Below are positions 28,501-37,638 of a DNA stretch of 64,000 nucleotides, one piece after another (positions within the stretch are counted from its first letter, which is position 1; each line of letters begins with the position of its first letter). The notes beneath the pieces were generated by a model that worked only from the letters and a program-made list of their open reading frames with translations, made no database searches and had not been told where the DNA came from. A program made the translations under genes and the position numbers. Origin of the DNA: Acidobacteriaceae bacterium. Lineage in GTDB: Bacteria > Acidobacteriota > Terriglobia > Terriglobales > Acidobacteriaceae. Where the stretch lies: NCBI GenBank assembly GCA_003156805.1, contig PMHV01000059.1:59983-123982 (forward strand), given 5' to 3'.

Positions 28501-29469
28501 ATGCTGACCCACACCATTACCGCCAACCCAACCTACGAATTTGCGGCCGATGTTCGCGCCGGACTCACCAAGCTGGGACAGAAAGAACTGCCTTCGAAAT
28601 ATCTTTACGACGAGATCGGCTCGGCACTATTTGAAGTGATCAGCTTTCTTCCTCAGTATGGCCTCACCCGCGCCGACGAGCGCCTGCTGCGGCGCCACGC
28701 TCATGAAATTGTCGAGCGGCTGGCTACTCCTGTGGCGGTCGCGGAACTCGGCAGCGGCAGTGGCAAGAAAACGCGGTGGATTCTCGAGGGCCTTTGCCGG
28801 CGTCAGAGAACGTCTTATTATCCCATCGAGATTTCTCCCTCCGCGCTCGCCATGTGCGAGCGCGAACTTAGCGACATCGAGTCCATCAGCATTCTCGGCT
28901 TTGAGCGCGAATATCTTGATGGGCTGCTGGAAGTGGCCGCACAACGGCACAGCGGCGAGCATCTTCTCGTGCTATTCCTGGGCAGTACGATCGGTAACTT
29001 CGATCGCCCCGCAGGCGTCAAGTTTCTGGCGGAAGTCCGGCACATTCTGCAACCGGGCGATTCACTGCTGCTGGGAACCGATCTGGAAAAATCTAACGCG
29101 CAACTGATCGACGCGTATGACGATGAGCTGGGCGTAACGGCAGCCTTCAACTTGAATCTGCTGGCCCGCATCAACCGTGATCTCGACGCGGACTTCGATC
29201 TGCGGCAGTTTGAGCACATGGCAAGGATCAACCACCAAGATCGCAGCGTCGAGATGCATCTGCGTTCCCGGTGTCGCCAGACCGTGAACATCCCAGCGTC
29301 AGAACTTCTCGTCGAATTCCTGGAAGGTGAAACGATCTGGACGGAAAGCAGCCACAAATACTCGCGGCAGGAAGTGCATGAAATGGCCAGTCGTGCCGGG
29401 TTTTGCTGCGAAGCGCAATGGATCGATCAGCAATGGTCTTTTGCGGAGAACCTGTTGATCGCATATTAA
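28501..29469 (+). CDS. egtD: EgtD: L-histidine N-alpha-methyltransferase
   Basis: 322-residue SAM-dependent enzyme that trimethylates histidine to hercynine, the substrate of EgtB. Family motifs are LPSKYLYDEIGSALFEVI near the N-terminus, the SAM-binding VAELGSGSGKKTRWIL and the LVLFLGSTIGNFDR segment. The C-terminus has FNLNLLARINRDLDADFD, IHTESSHKY-like IWTESSHKYSRQE and AGFCCEAQWIDQQWSFAENLL. Length matches characterised EgtD enzymes (about 320 aa). An AGGAGG precedes the ATG. Coexpression with egtB is expected. Confidence 0.96.
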   Translation: MLTHTITANPTYEFAADVRAGLTKLGQKELPSKYLYDEIGSALFEVISFLPQYGLTRADERLLRRHAHEIVERLATPVAVAELGSGSGKKTRWILEGLCRRQRTSYYPIEISPSALAMCERELSDIESISILGFEREYLDGLLEVAAQRHSGEHLLVLFLGSTIGNFDRPAGVKFLAEVRHILQPGDSLLLGTDLEKSNAQLIDAYDDELGVTAAFNLNLLARINRDLDADFDLRQFEHMARINHQDRSVEMHLRSRCRQTVNIPASELLVEFLEGETIWTESSHKYSRQEVHEMASRAGFCCEAQWIDQQWSFAENLLIAY

Positions 29470-29484
29470 ATTCTGGCGGCCGGA

Positions 29485-29526
29485 GGCGGGTAATCTCCCG
29501 GTTTTCCGCCCGCTTCCCGCCTTTTT
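29485..29526 (+). terminator. Possible intrinsic terminator after egtD
   Basis: GGCGGG (29485-29490) can pair with CCCGCC (29516-29521), immediately followed by TTTTT. The internal loop is long and contains further C-rich and G-rich segments. It is a plausible but imperfect terminator located 16 bases after the egtD stop. Confidence 0.45.
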
Positions 29527-29619
29527 CATTCACGTAAGACTTCTCAAATACTGAAGTAAAACTTTGTAAATCGTGAGTTTCCCGGCGTGCGACGATGTAA
29601 AGTAAATAGTGGGAACGGA

Positions 29620-30891
29620 ATGAAGAACGCACTCCTCGCACTTGTGATGGGCGCGGCCGTGGTGCTCAGCCCGCCTTTGATTCCAGCCAGCCACGCCATG
29701 CCTGTGAGCGCGCAACAGGCTCAGGCAGCGGCGGGCCCGAGCGCGATGGCGCGGCGCATCGGCACCATCAAAGCCATCCAAGGCACGACGACCCAGGCCA
29801 CGACGACCCAAGGCACGACGATCACGCTGACGCCGGATTCCGGTCCGGATGTGAACGTCTCTGTCGCCGACACGACTCGTATCGTTCGCATCGCACCGGG
29901 CGAAAAAGATTTGAAAAATGCCACGCAGATCCAGCTGCAGGATCTTCAGGTTGGCGACCGCATTCTCGCGGGCGGCAGGGCTTCCGGAGACACGGCGCTG
30001 ACGGCTTCGACGATCGTGGTGCTGAAACGCTCCGACGTCGAGGCGCAGCACGAGCAGCAGCGGCAAGACTGGCAAAAGCGCGGCGTCGGAGGCTTGGTAA
30101 GCGCAGTCGATCCCGCGACCGGAACCATAACCATTTCGGTCACCGGTTTCGGCGGTACGAAGAAGATTGCGGTTCAAATCTCAAGAGACACAGTGATTCG
30201 CCGCTACGCGCCCGATTCTGTGAAGTTCGATGACGCCAAGACCGGCACGCTGCAGGACGTTCAACCGGGCGACCAATTACGCGCTCGCGGTAACCGCAGC
30301 GCCGATGGAATGGAATTGACTGCCGATGAGATTGTTTCCGGGACATTCCGCAACGTCGCCGGAACCGTGATTTCTATTGACGCAAGTTCGTCGACGGTCA
30401 GCGTTCAGGATTTGTTATCGAAGAAAGCCATGGTGGTGAAGGTGACCGCGGATTCCCAGCTTCGTCAGTTGCCCGAAGAAATGGCTCGGCGCATCGCTAT
30501 GCGCCTGAAAGGCGCTGGCGCTGCCGGCGGCGCAATCAACGCCACTTCTTCTTCCGGCAACGGATCTGCGATGGCTCCGGGTGGAAGAGCGCCTGGCGAC
30601 GTGGGCTCTCCGACAAGCGGAATGGGCGGCGGCCCGTCTCGCTCCGGGGGTGCGCCCGATTTTCAGCAGATGCTCAACCGCATGCCCGTGGTCACGCTCA
30701 CGGATCTGCGCAAAGGCGAAGCGGTGCTGATCGTGGCCACGCAAGGCACATCTACCGCCGGCGGCACCATCATTACTCTTCTCACCGGTGTTGAGCCGCT
30801 CTTGCAAGCCGCTCCCACCGCCAGCAGCGCGGCGATGCTTACGCCCTGGAGCCTGGGCGCTCCTTCCGGCGGCGATGCCGCGAGTCAATGA
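29620..30891 (+). CDS. Secreted DUF5666-like repeat protein
   Basis: 423-residue exported protein. A signal peptide (LLALVMGAAVVLSPPLIPASHA) is followed by three or four repeats with the pattern GTIxAI...TITxxxG, a D-x-T-x-I strand and a GDRILAGG/GDQLRARG turn. These resemble DUF5666 beta-barrel repeats. The C-terminal part has a Ser/Gly-rich linker (SSSGNGSAMAPGGRAPGD) and a final repeat (DLRKGEAVLIVATQG). The ATG at 29620 is chosen for the signal peptide. It lies 117 bases before an Oar-like receptor gene on the same strand; a functional link is possible but unproven. Confidence 0.75.
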   Translation: MKNALLALVMGAAVVLSPPLIPASHAMPVSAQQAQAAAGPSAMARRIGTIKAIQGTTTQATTTQGTTITLTPDSGPDVNVSVADTTRIVRIAPGEKDLKNATQIQLQDLQVGDRILAGGRASGDTALTASTIVVLKRSDVEAQHEQQRQDWQKRGVGGLVSAVDPATGTITISVTGFGGTKKIAVQISRDTVIRRYAPDSVKFDDAKTGTLQDVQPGDQLRARGNRSADGMELTADEIVSGTFRNVAGTVISIDASSSTVSVQDLLSKKAMVVKVTADSQLRQLPEEMARRIAMRLKGAGAAGGAINATSSSGNGSAMAPGGRAPGDVGSPTSGMGGGPSRSGGAPDFQQMLNRMPVVTLTDLRKGEAVLIVATQGTSTAGGTIITLLTGVEPLLQAAPTASSAAMLTPWSLGAPSGGDAASQ

Positions 30892-30928
30892 TGAGAATCA
30901 ATCATGCCGCGAACAAATGCCGCAGTAG

Positions 30929-30948
30929 CGTTCGCAAGCGAATGTTTT
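30929..30948 (+). terminator. Weak hairpin with T-run after the DUF5666-like gene
   Basis: CGTTCG (30929-30934) pairs with CGAATG (30939-30944, one G-T pair) around a CAAG tetraloop, followed by TTTTCTTC. Weak terminator candidate between two co-directional genes. Confidence 0.35.
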
Positions 30949-31008
30949 CTTCGCAGTCGATGATTCGGTTTGGTCAGCGAAGTCTTCGTCAGGGAATGGA
31001 ATAGTTGA

Positions 31009-33867
31009 ATGAAGGTTCAGAGATTCTTAAGCATCGCAATCATCTTCTTGTTGCCCGTGGGGTTCGTCACGTTCGCGGTTGCGCAGTCGGCTACGGGTAT
31101 TTTGCGCGGCCAAGTCACCGATCCTTCGGGCGCGGCCATCACCAATGCCAGCGTTGTGCTGACGCCCGCCACCGGTTCGCCGCAAACAGTGCAGACCAAC
31201 GGCCAAGGCATGTATGAACTGAAGAGTCTTGCGCCCGGCAAGTACACGCTCAATGTCATCGCCGACGGTTTCGTCGTCTACGAAAATGACAACCTGGTGA
31301 TTGCCGACCAGCCCCTTCGTCTGAATGTGGCCATGGCGATTCAGGTGGAGCAGCAAAAAGTCCAGGTCTCCGACACCGCGCCCACGGTTGACGTCAACCC
31401 CGCCAGCAACGCGGGCGCCATCACCATCTCTGGCAAAGAATTGGAAGCGCTGCCTGACGATCCCGATGAATTACTCACCGACCTGCAAGCCCTGGCTGGC
31501 CCCTCCGCCGGACCCAACGGCGGCCAGCTTTATATCGATGGCTTCACCGCCGGCCAGCTTCCGCCCAAGTCGTCTATCCGCGAGATCCGCGTCAATCAGA
31601 ATCCCTTCTCCTCGGAGTATGACAAATTGGGCTATGGCCGCATAGAAATCTTCACCAAGCCCGGCACCGACAAATTCCATGGCCAGTTCCTGGTCGACGG
31701 AAACGATTCCGCTTTTAATACGCACGATCCCTTTGTGGCAGGCCCGGAACCGGGTTACGACTCCACCTTGTTCAACGGGAGTCTCGGCGGGCCAATCAAC
31801 AAGAAGTCGTCTTTTTTTGTCAGCGTGCAGCGGCGGGACACCAACGACCTCTCGGCGATCGATGCGATCGACCCTGATTCCTTGACTACTCCTTTGAACG
31901 CCACCCTGCCCAATCCGCACGCGCGCACGAACATCGCCCCGCGCCTCGATTACGCACTCAGCAAGAACAACACGCTAACCGTCCGTTACCAGTACTATCG
32001 CGACACCCAAACCAACGGCGGCGTAGGCCAGTTCAGCCTGGCCCAGCAGGGCTTCGACAGCGCGTCCACGGAACACACCGTTCAGATCGGCGATACCCAA
32101 GTTTTCGGCGCCAAGGTCGTCAACGAGACGCGCTTTCAGTATCTGCGGGAAAACGACACGCAGAACGCGCTGGATTCCAATCCCGCCGTCAATGTCCCGG
32201 AAGCCTTCACCGGCGGCGGCAACGCCCAAGGCACGAGCGCCGATCACCAGGACCACTACGAATTCCAGAACTACACTTCGGTGATCCACGGTAACCACAC
32301 CATCAAATTCGGCGCACGCTTGCGCGAATTGCGCGATGCCAGCGAGTCGACCTCGGGATTTAACGGCACCTTCACGTTTCCCACCATTGGGGATTTTGAA
32401 GCCAGCCTCCCCAGCCAGCTCATCATTACCCAAGGTTCGCCTTCTGCGGGGGTTGGGGCTTTCGACGCCGGACTCTACGTCCAGGATGACTGGCGCGTGC
32501 GCAGCAACATCACGTTAAGTGTTGGCCTTCGTTTTGAAACGCAGGACCACATTTTCGATCACGCGGACCTGGCGCCACGGCTGGGCCTCGCCTGGGGCGT
32601 GGGCGGCAGGAGCTCTCCGCCCAAGGTGGTGATCCGCGGCGGACTCGGCATTTTCTATGACCGCTTCCAGGAACCGCAGATTCTTCAAGCCGAGCGTCTC
32701 AACGGCGTCACGCAACAGCAGTTCATCATCGACAACCCCACTTGTTTCCCGGGTCTCGACCAGCCGCTCACTACCGCCATCTCCAACTGCGGCACGGCCA
32801 GCTCCAGCGCCTCGTCCATCTATCAGATCAGCCCCTCGCTACAAGCCCCCTACACTCTGCAGTCAGCCATCAGCGTTGAGCGGCAGTTAACCAAAACCGC
32901 TACGCTGGCGGTCACTTATCTGAATTCCCGCGGCTTCGACCAGTTACTCTCGCTCAGCCTTAACCCCGCCACCGCCAACGGGCCGCGCATCTACCAGTAC
33001 GCTTCTGAAGGCGTGTTCCGCCAGAACCAACTCATCGTGAACACTAATGTGCGCGCCGGGTCGAAGATTCAGCTCTTTGGCTTCTACACATTGAACTATG
33101 CCAATAGCGACACCGCTGGTGTTTCCAGTTTTGTATCGAACTCGTCCGATATCAGCCAGGACTATGGCCGGGCCTCCTTCGATACCCGGCATCGCCTGTT
33201 TTTTGGCGGGAGCGTCGCCTTGCCCTATGCCTTTCGTCTGAGCCCATTCATGATCGTCAGTTCCGGCACGCCGTTCAACATCGCGGTGGCCGATGATCTG
33301 AACGGAGACTCCATCTTCAATGATCGCCCCGTTTTTGTTTCCAATGCGGCTTGCCCCGGCCTCGGCACCGTGACCGGCACTACCTACTGCACCCCGCTGG
33401 GGACTTTCGATGATGCGCTTCCGTCCGCGGGCCAGAAAGTAGTTCCCATCAACTACGGCACCGGTCCGGCCCATTTCGTGATGAATCTGCGGCTCACCAG
33501 GACCTTCGGATTCGGCCCCAAACTCAAGGGTCCAGCCGGCAATCTGGGCCAAAACCAGGGTGGTCCGCCGCCGGGCGGTGGTGGCCGCGGCGGAGGCGGA
33601 GGCGGTCCGCGCGGTGGCCCACTTTTCGGCAGCGGACCCCAGATGGGCGGAGGCGGCTCCGACCGTCGGTACACCCTGACTCTTGGCGTGTCCGCCCGCA
33701 ACGCTTTCAATAACGTAAATCTGGCGAATCCCAGCGGCATTCTGACCTCGACGCCGCAGGGAACAGTTTCGCGATTCTTCGACACGCCGAACACACTTCA
33801 AACCGGTCCGTTTTCCACCGGCACGGCCGTTCGCCGCATCGACCTGATCGCGACCTTTAACTTCTGA
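31009..33867 (+). CDS. TonB-dependent receptor-like protein with CPreg domain and Gly-rich insert
   Basis: 952-residue outer-membrane protein. Signal peptide (IAIIFLLPVGFVTFAVAQ), carboxypeptidase-regulatory domain (GILRGQVTDPSGAAITNASV), plug-like region (ALPDDPDELLTDLQALAG, LYIDGFTAGQLPPKSSIREI) and beta-barrel ending IDLIATFNF. Compared with the first Oar-like receptor the plug is distinct and the barrel shorter. Near residues 845-885 an inserted Gly/Pro-rich loop (GGPPPGGGGRGGGGGGPRGG) interrupts the last barrel strands, probably as an extracellular loop. The ligand is unknown. It may be cotranscribed with the DUF5666-like gene upstream. Confidence 0.9.
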   Translation: MKVQRFLSIAIIFLLPVGFVTFAVAQSATGILRGQVTDPSGAAITNASVVLTPATGSPQTVQTNGQGMYELKSLAPGKYTLNVIADGFVVYENDNLVIADQPLRLNVAMAIQVEQQKVQVSDTAPTVDVNPASNAGAITISGKELEALPDDPDELLTDLQALAGPSAGPNGGQLYIDGFTAGQLPPKSSIREIRVNQNPFSSEYDKLGYGRIEIFTKPGTDKFHGQFLVDGNDSAFNTHDPFVAGPEPGYDSTLFNGSLGGPINKKSSFFVSVQRRDTNDLSAIDAIDPDSLTTPLNATLPNPHARTNIAPRLDYALSKNNTLTVRYQYYRDTQTNGGVGQFSLAQQGFDSASTEHTVQIGDTQVFGAKVVNETRFQYLRENDTQNALDSNPAVNVPEAFTGGGNAQGTSADHQDHYEFQNYTSVIHGNHTIKFGARLRELRDASESTSGFNGTFTFPTIGDFEASLPSQLIITQGSPSAGVGAFDAGLYVQDDWRVRSNITLSVGLRFETQDHIFDHADLAPRLGLAWGVGGRSSPPKVVIRGGLGIFYDRFQEPQILQAERLNGVTQQQFIIDNPTCFPGLDQPLTTAISNCGTASSSASSIYQISPSLQAPYTLQSAISVERQLTKTATLAVTYLNSRGFDQLLSLSLNPATANGPRIYQYASEGVFRQNQLIVNTNVRAGSKIQLFGFYTLNYANSDTAGVSSFVSNSSDISQDYGRASFDTRHRLFFGGSVALPYAFRLSPFMIVSSGTPFNIAVADDLNGDSIFNDRPVFVSNAACPGLGTVTGTTYCTPLGTFDDALPSAGQKVVPINYGTGPAHFVMNLRLTRTFGFGPKLKGPAGNLGQNQGGPPPGGGGRGGGGGGPRGGPLFGSGPQMGGGGSDRRYTLTLGVSARNAFNNVNLANPSGILTSTPQGTVSRFFDTPNTLQTGPFSTGTAVRRIDLIATFNF

Positions 33868-33993
33868 GCGAAATTTGCCTGTTGGCGGTGCTGAAGAGAT
33901 TGCTCCCCCGTCCGAATCCCGGCTCATTTTGAGTGTGGCCGTGGCCGCTCAGAGTCACCACCCTAGTCATGCCGCGAACTTCCGCCTCGGTTT

Positions 33994-34875
33994 ATGCTGA
34001 AACTGGAAGGTTGCGAAGCCCCATTGGCCATTTCCAGACGGAGATTTCTTCAGCTTGCCGCTGCAACCGGCGCAACCGCCCTGGCGGCGGATGCCGTGCT
34101 CCTCGAGCCAAACCGCCCTCGCCTCATTCGGCGTCACATACCTTTGCGCCGCTGGCCCGAACGTTTGAATGGTTTCACAATTGCCATCCTCAGCGATTTT
34201 CACTACGACCCCTATTTTTCCCTCCATCCTTTGAAGGCATCCATCAACATCGTCAACGGGCTAAACCCAGATCTCATCGCGCTGACCGGAGACTTCGTTT
34301 CCCAGCCTCTGTCAGGCGACGACAGAAAAGCAGCCTTGGCCGCCGAACCCTGTGCCCGCATCCTGCGCGACCTGCGCGCAGTTCATGGTTTGTGGGCGGT
34401 GATGGGAAATCACGACTACTTTACGGATCCCCAGCATGTGACCCACGCCCTTGAGGCCGAAGGCATTCATGTTCTCGCCAACCAATCGCGACCCATCGAG
34501 CGCGAGGGCGGCCGCATCTGGTTGGCCGGAGTGAATGACGTTCTGGGCCGCACCGCTGATCTGGGCCAAACGCTGCGCGGCGTTCCCACGGGCGAAGCCG
34601 TGGTCCTTATGGCCCACGAGCCCGACTTCGCCGACCAAGTCGCGAGCTTCCCCGTCGACCTCCAACTCTCGGGACACTCCCACGGGGGGCAGGTGCTCTT
34701 GCCCGGATTGCCTCCGCTCTATCTCCCGGAACTGGCGAAGAAGTATATCTCGGGGCTATATCATATTGGACCGCTCACCCTGTACACCAACGCCGGCCTG
34801 GGGACCGTGTACCTGCCCGTCCGTCTGAATTGCCCGCCCGAAATTACCTTGCTCACGCTGCGCCCCGCGCCCTAA
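33994..34875 (+). CDS. Tat-exported calcineurin-like metallophosphoesterase
   Basis: 293-residue phosphoesterase of the YkuE-like type. A twin-arginine signal (SRRRFLQLAAATGATALAA) directs export of a folded, metal-loaded enzyme. The metallophosphoesterase motifs are all present in order: LSDFHYDP, LTGDFVSQP, MGNHDYF, LMAHEPDFAD and SGHSHGGQVLLPG. These supply the Asp, His and Asn ligands of a two-metal site. Homologues act on membrane lipid intermediates or nucleotides; the substrate here is open. Single gene with no strong operon context. Confidence 0.93.
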   Translation: MLKLEGCEAPLAISRRRFLQLAAATGATALAADAVLLEPNRPRLIRRHIPLRRWPERLNGFTIAILSDFHYDPYFSLHPLKASINIVNGLNPDLIALTGDFVSQPLSGDDRKAALAAEPCARILRDLRAVHGLWAVMGNHDYFTDPQHVTHALEAEGIHVLANQSRPIEREGGRIWLAGVNDVLGRTADLGQTLRGVPTGEAVVLMAHEPDFADQVASFPVDLQLSGHSHGGQVLLPGLPPLYLPELAKKYISGLYHIGPLTLYTNAGLGTVYLPVRLNCPPEITLLTLRPAP

Positions 34876-35044
34876 CCGTTGGGTGGCGCAACGAAACGGT
34901 TCAGGATGTGCAATGCCTTGCCCAATCGATCTCCCTGTGCGCCTGCTTAGCCTTCGTAACTAATTGAAACAGCAGTATATTAACCGGGTTTAAGCATGGC
35001 CCCAGATTTGCCGACAGTATGTTGGAATGGGACGGTTCCACGAC

Positions 35045-35503
35045 ATGCCGCGTCGCTTCTGGCTTTGGCTTCTGATCTTCCGGCTCTTGATGTGCGCGAT
35101 TCCCGCGTCGAGCGCGGCTTCGGTTGAGGCTCCCGCGCCGCACTTGCGACGTCCATCCCTCACCGAGCTTGAGCGGCGGGCTTGGCGAAATCCGATCCGC
35201 GCCTCGGAGTTTAACGACGTTCCTCATAGCAGCGCGCGGTCCCGATGCGAGGAAACCCAACTCCCTGAGGCGCTGACCACCCCCGACCCTCTGCTGGTGC
35301 CGTTCGCCGGCGGCGCAAGAGTAAAAGTCAGTTTTATCGTCGGAGCCGATGGGCGCGTGCACAGCCCGCTCATTCTCGAAAGCGCCGGTCCGGTGGGCGA
35401 CCGCTACGTCCTGCAAACCGTTCGTTCGTGGCGATATCGTCCCGCAACCTGCAATGGCGTCCCCACGGAGTTCGAGGGAAGAATCGAGTTTTCCAGCCGT
35501 TGA
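35045..35503 (+). CDS. Small secreted TonB C-terminal-domain protein
   Basis: About 152 residues. A hydrophobic N-terminus (FWLWLLIFRLLMCAIPASSA) is followed by a short linker and a TonB_C-like fold (VKVSFIVGADGRVHSPLILESAG, VLQTVRSWRYRPATCNGVP). The TonB membrane anchor and Pro-rich span are absent, so it is more likely a periplasmic TonB_C-like domain than an energy transducer. The start may be the ATG at 35027 or 35045; the latter begins nearer the signal peptide. Confidence 0.8.
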   Translation: MPRRFWLWLLIFRLLMCAIPASSAASVEAPAPHLRRPSLTELERRAWRNPIRASEFNDVPHSSARSRCEETQLPEALTTPDPLLVPFAGGARVKVSFIVGADGRVHSPLILESAGPVGDRYVLQTVRSWRYRPATCNGVPTEFEGRIEFSSR

Positions 35504-35543
35504 GGCGCTTGCGCTAGAATGACAACAGCGACACTGCCGAATC

Positions 35544-36599
35544 GTGGAAAAAAACAGAAAACCCGCAAAGCCCAGTGAGCCATCGCACCATGCCGACGAT
35601 GCTCAGCAAGGCACGGGTATGCACAACCCCGCGCTGGGCGAAATCTACCAGCGGCTGTATCCCGAAATCAGGCGAGCCAAGCCGAATCAGGACGCGATCG
35701 CTGCCGCTCTCCAAGCCATGCAAGACTTGGCGACGGAAACCGATTCTGAACAGAGCGGCGAAGACACCGCGCTCGAAGCCACCGAGACGACGACGACGGC
35801 GGCGGTGTGTCCCGTCTGCGGGCATCCCAATCGCGAAGGCAACCGGTTTTGTGGCAAGTGCGGACTTCTCGTGGAAGACGGCTCAGGCAGCGTCGATTTG
35901 CCTGAAGAATTGCCGCAGCCTCCCGAACTTCCCGCGTCCGCAGCGAGGAGCGACATTCCGGGTCCTGCGCCGAGGTCTGCGGCTGCTGCTCCAGGAACTC
36001 ATCATTATCACCATCACTACCATCACCACTATTTCCGCTCCGAGCGTGAAAGCGCCGCGGTTCCGCGCGCCAACCCGGAAAGCGTCCGTGAGGCCGACCG
36101 CCTGAGGGTGGCTGCCGCGGCCAAGGGGGAGCCGATGAGCCGCGGCGAAGCTTCGGTCCGCCGGCTGACTCAGGAGTGGGTGCTGGCCTGCAATACCCGG
36201 CAGCTCGAAGAGTTGCTTGAGCTTTATGCGCCGGATGCGCTCGTGTTGCGCTCCAACCATCCGCCGGTTCGGGGCGCGTCGTCAATCCGCGAGTTCTTTG
36301 TGGCTGCACTCGATGCGGGACTGGGCGAAGCGGAAATTGAGCCGATCCGCGTGGAGGTCGCAGGCGATATGGCCTACGAAGCTGGGCGCTACAACGCGCT
36401 GGTACCCGCGACGGTGGGCAAGCGGCGCGAAGAACGCGGCCGCTATTTGTGGGTGTTCTCGCGGCAAAGCAATGGCCAGTGGAAACTCACCGCCGATTGT
36501 TGGTCGAGCGATCTTAACCTGCCCGGCGCCGAGTCGGATCTCCCCAAGACCGAGACGCGTACCGGAATCGAAAGTGGGCCGCCGCGCAAGGGCAGATAA
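35544..36599 (+). CDS. Zinc-ribbon protein with His-rich linker and SnoaL/NTF2-like domain
   Basis: 351-residue cytoplasmic protein with three parts. The N-terminus is hydrophilic. A double-CxxC zinc ribbon (CPVCGHPNREGNRFCGKCG) lies near residues 88-106. A Pro/Ala linker then leads to a striking His/Tyr tract (HHYHHHYHHHYF) at about 153-164. The C-terminal ~130 residues have the SnoaL-like/DUF4440 pattern (EWVLACNTRQLEELLELYAPDALVLRS, GASSIREFF, ANGKWKL-like NGQWKLTADCWSSD). The start is a GTG; an internal ATG at 35619 is an alternative. The His tract suggests metal binding. No enzyme function can be assigned. Confidence 0.8.
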   Translation: MEKNRKPAKPSEPSHHADDAQQGTGMHNPALGEIYQRLYPEIRRAKPNQDAIAAALQAMQDLATETDSEQSGEDTALEATETTTTAAVCPVCGHPNREGNRFCGKCGLLVEDGSGSVDLPEELPQPPELPASAARSDIPGPAPRSAAAAPGTHHYHHHYHHHYFRSERESAAVPRANPESVREADRLRVAAAAKGEPMSRGEASVRRLTQEWVLACNTRQLEELLELYAPDALVLRSNHPPVRGASSIREFFVAALDAGLGEAEIEPIRVEVAGDMAYEAGRYNALVPATVGKRREERGRYLWVFSRQSNGQWKLTADCWSSDLNLPGAESDLPKTETRTGIESGPPRKGR

Positions 36600-36686
36600 T
36601 CTGTTGTTTCGCCGACTCTGAGCTTTGCGTCTCAGCGGTTGGATAGCATTTCATCCTTACGTTTGCCCTCTCGATGATTCTTCGCG

Positions 36687-37304
36687 TTACCCAGGTATTC
36701 CAACGCCGAGCTTCTCCAAATCTCCGCGCAGATCCTCCAGCGTTTGCATTTCGATCGTGTGCATGCCTAATTTGGCGGCGCACTCCAGGTTCAGCGCCCG
36801 ATCGTCGATGAAACAGCACTCCTCCGGCGATCGCTGCGTAGTTTCCAGCGCCAGGCGATAGATGTCGCGCTCGGGCTTGCGCAAGCCCACGAAGCAGGAA
36901 CTGACGAAAAGACGGAAGATGTTTTTCAATCCATAAGTCTCAATACGATAGAGATTGAGTTCGCGGGACTCATTGTTGATGGTGCCCATGAAATATTTCC
37001 CCGTCCCAGCCAGGGAGCGGGCGAAGTTGAGAACGTCGGGGAAAGGCTGCGACAGCGAGAACATATAGTTCTTGAACGCTTCGCGCGTGAAGGGACGCGT
37101 GCGATAGAGCACAGTCCGGTCGAGATATTCGTCGAGCGTAATTTCTCCTCGCTCGAACGAAGAGACCACCATTTCGTGGCGGTCGTGAAACTCTTCTTCG
37201 TCGAGGTGAAAATGTTCAAGGGAGGCGGTGCGCTCGGCGTGATCCCAGGCATTAGTCAGCAGTACGCCGCCCACGTCCCAAAAAATGGCGCGAATGACAG
37301 GCAA
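36687..37304 (-). CDS. HAD family hydrolase (YihX-like subfamily IA)
   Basis: 205-residue haloacid-dehalogenase-type phosphatase. Motif I is FWDVGGVLLTN with nucleophile Asp10 and the DxGGVL form of the YihX/epoxide-hydrolase-N group. The acid/base Asp of DxD is replaced by Gly, as in that group. Motif III Lys is in VGLRKPERDIY and motif IV is FIDDRALNLECA. Probably a small-metabolite or sugar phosphatase. Convergent with the zinc-ribbon gene; starts with ATG preceded by AGGAGGA. Confidence 0.92.
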   Translation of the reverse strand: MPVIRAIFWDVGGVLLTNAWDHAERTASLEHFHLDEEEFHDRHEMVVSSFERGEITLDEYLDRTVLYRTRPFTREAFKNYMFSLSQPFPDVLNFARSLAGTGKYFMGTINNESRELNLYRIETYGLKNIFRLFVSSCFVGLRKPERDIYRLALETTQRSPEECCFIDDRALNLECAAKLGMHTIEMQTLEDLRGDLEKLGVGIPG

Positions 37305-37561
37305 GATGGAATCCTCCTGATTGGAGCTTTCTCAAGAGTGTAGACGCAAAGAGTGTTGATGAAAGCGTGTAGATGAATTTGGTGGAAACATTTGCGGGTC
37401 GAAGCCTGGGAGGCGGTTGCTCTTTTGCCACCCTAAGTTCGAATCGCTTCTGAATTCTTCTGATTCAGATCATCGATGCCGGCACCGGCTCGGCCGAGCC
37501 CGCGAGCGCATTGGGCCGCTTTCATTTGCTGGTTGGCCTCGTGCCATAAGCGGCGTCCCAA

Positions 37562-37591
37562 AGTGGGTCGAGTTATAGAGAGTGACCCACT
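37562..37591. repeat. 8-bp perfect inverted repeat upstream of the phosphoesterase promoter
   Basis: AGTGGGTC (37562-37569) and GACCCACT (37584-37591) are perfect inverted arms separated by 14 bases. The right arm ends 18 bases before the candidate -35, a position suited to an operator; the same pairs could form a hairpin. Confidence 0.55.
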
Positions 37592-37609
37592 ACTGCAAAA
37601 TCTTTCATA

Positions 37610-37638
37610 TTGACAGGCGGTTGGATCGCGTAAAGAAT
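37610..37638 (+). promoter_or_regulatory. Candidate sigma-70-type promoter of the phosphoesterase gene
   Basis: TTGACA (37610-37615) is a perfect -35, followed after 17 bases by AAGAAT (37633-37638), four of six to TATAAT. The leader to the GTG at 37700 would be about 55 bases. Confidence 0.5.
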
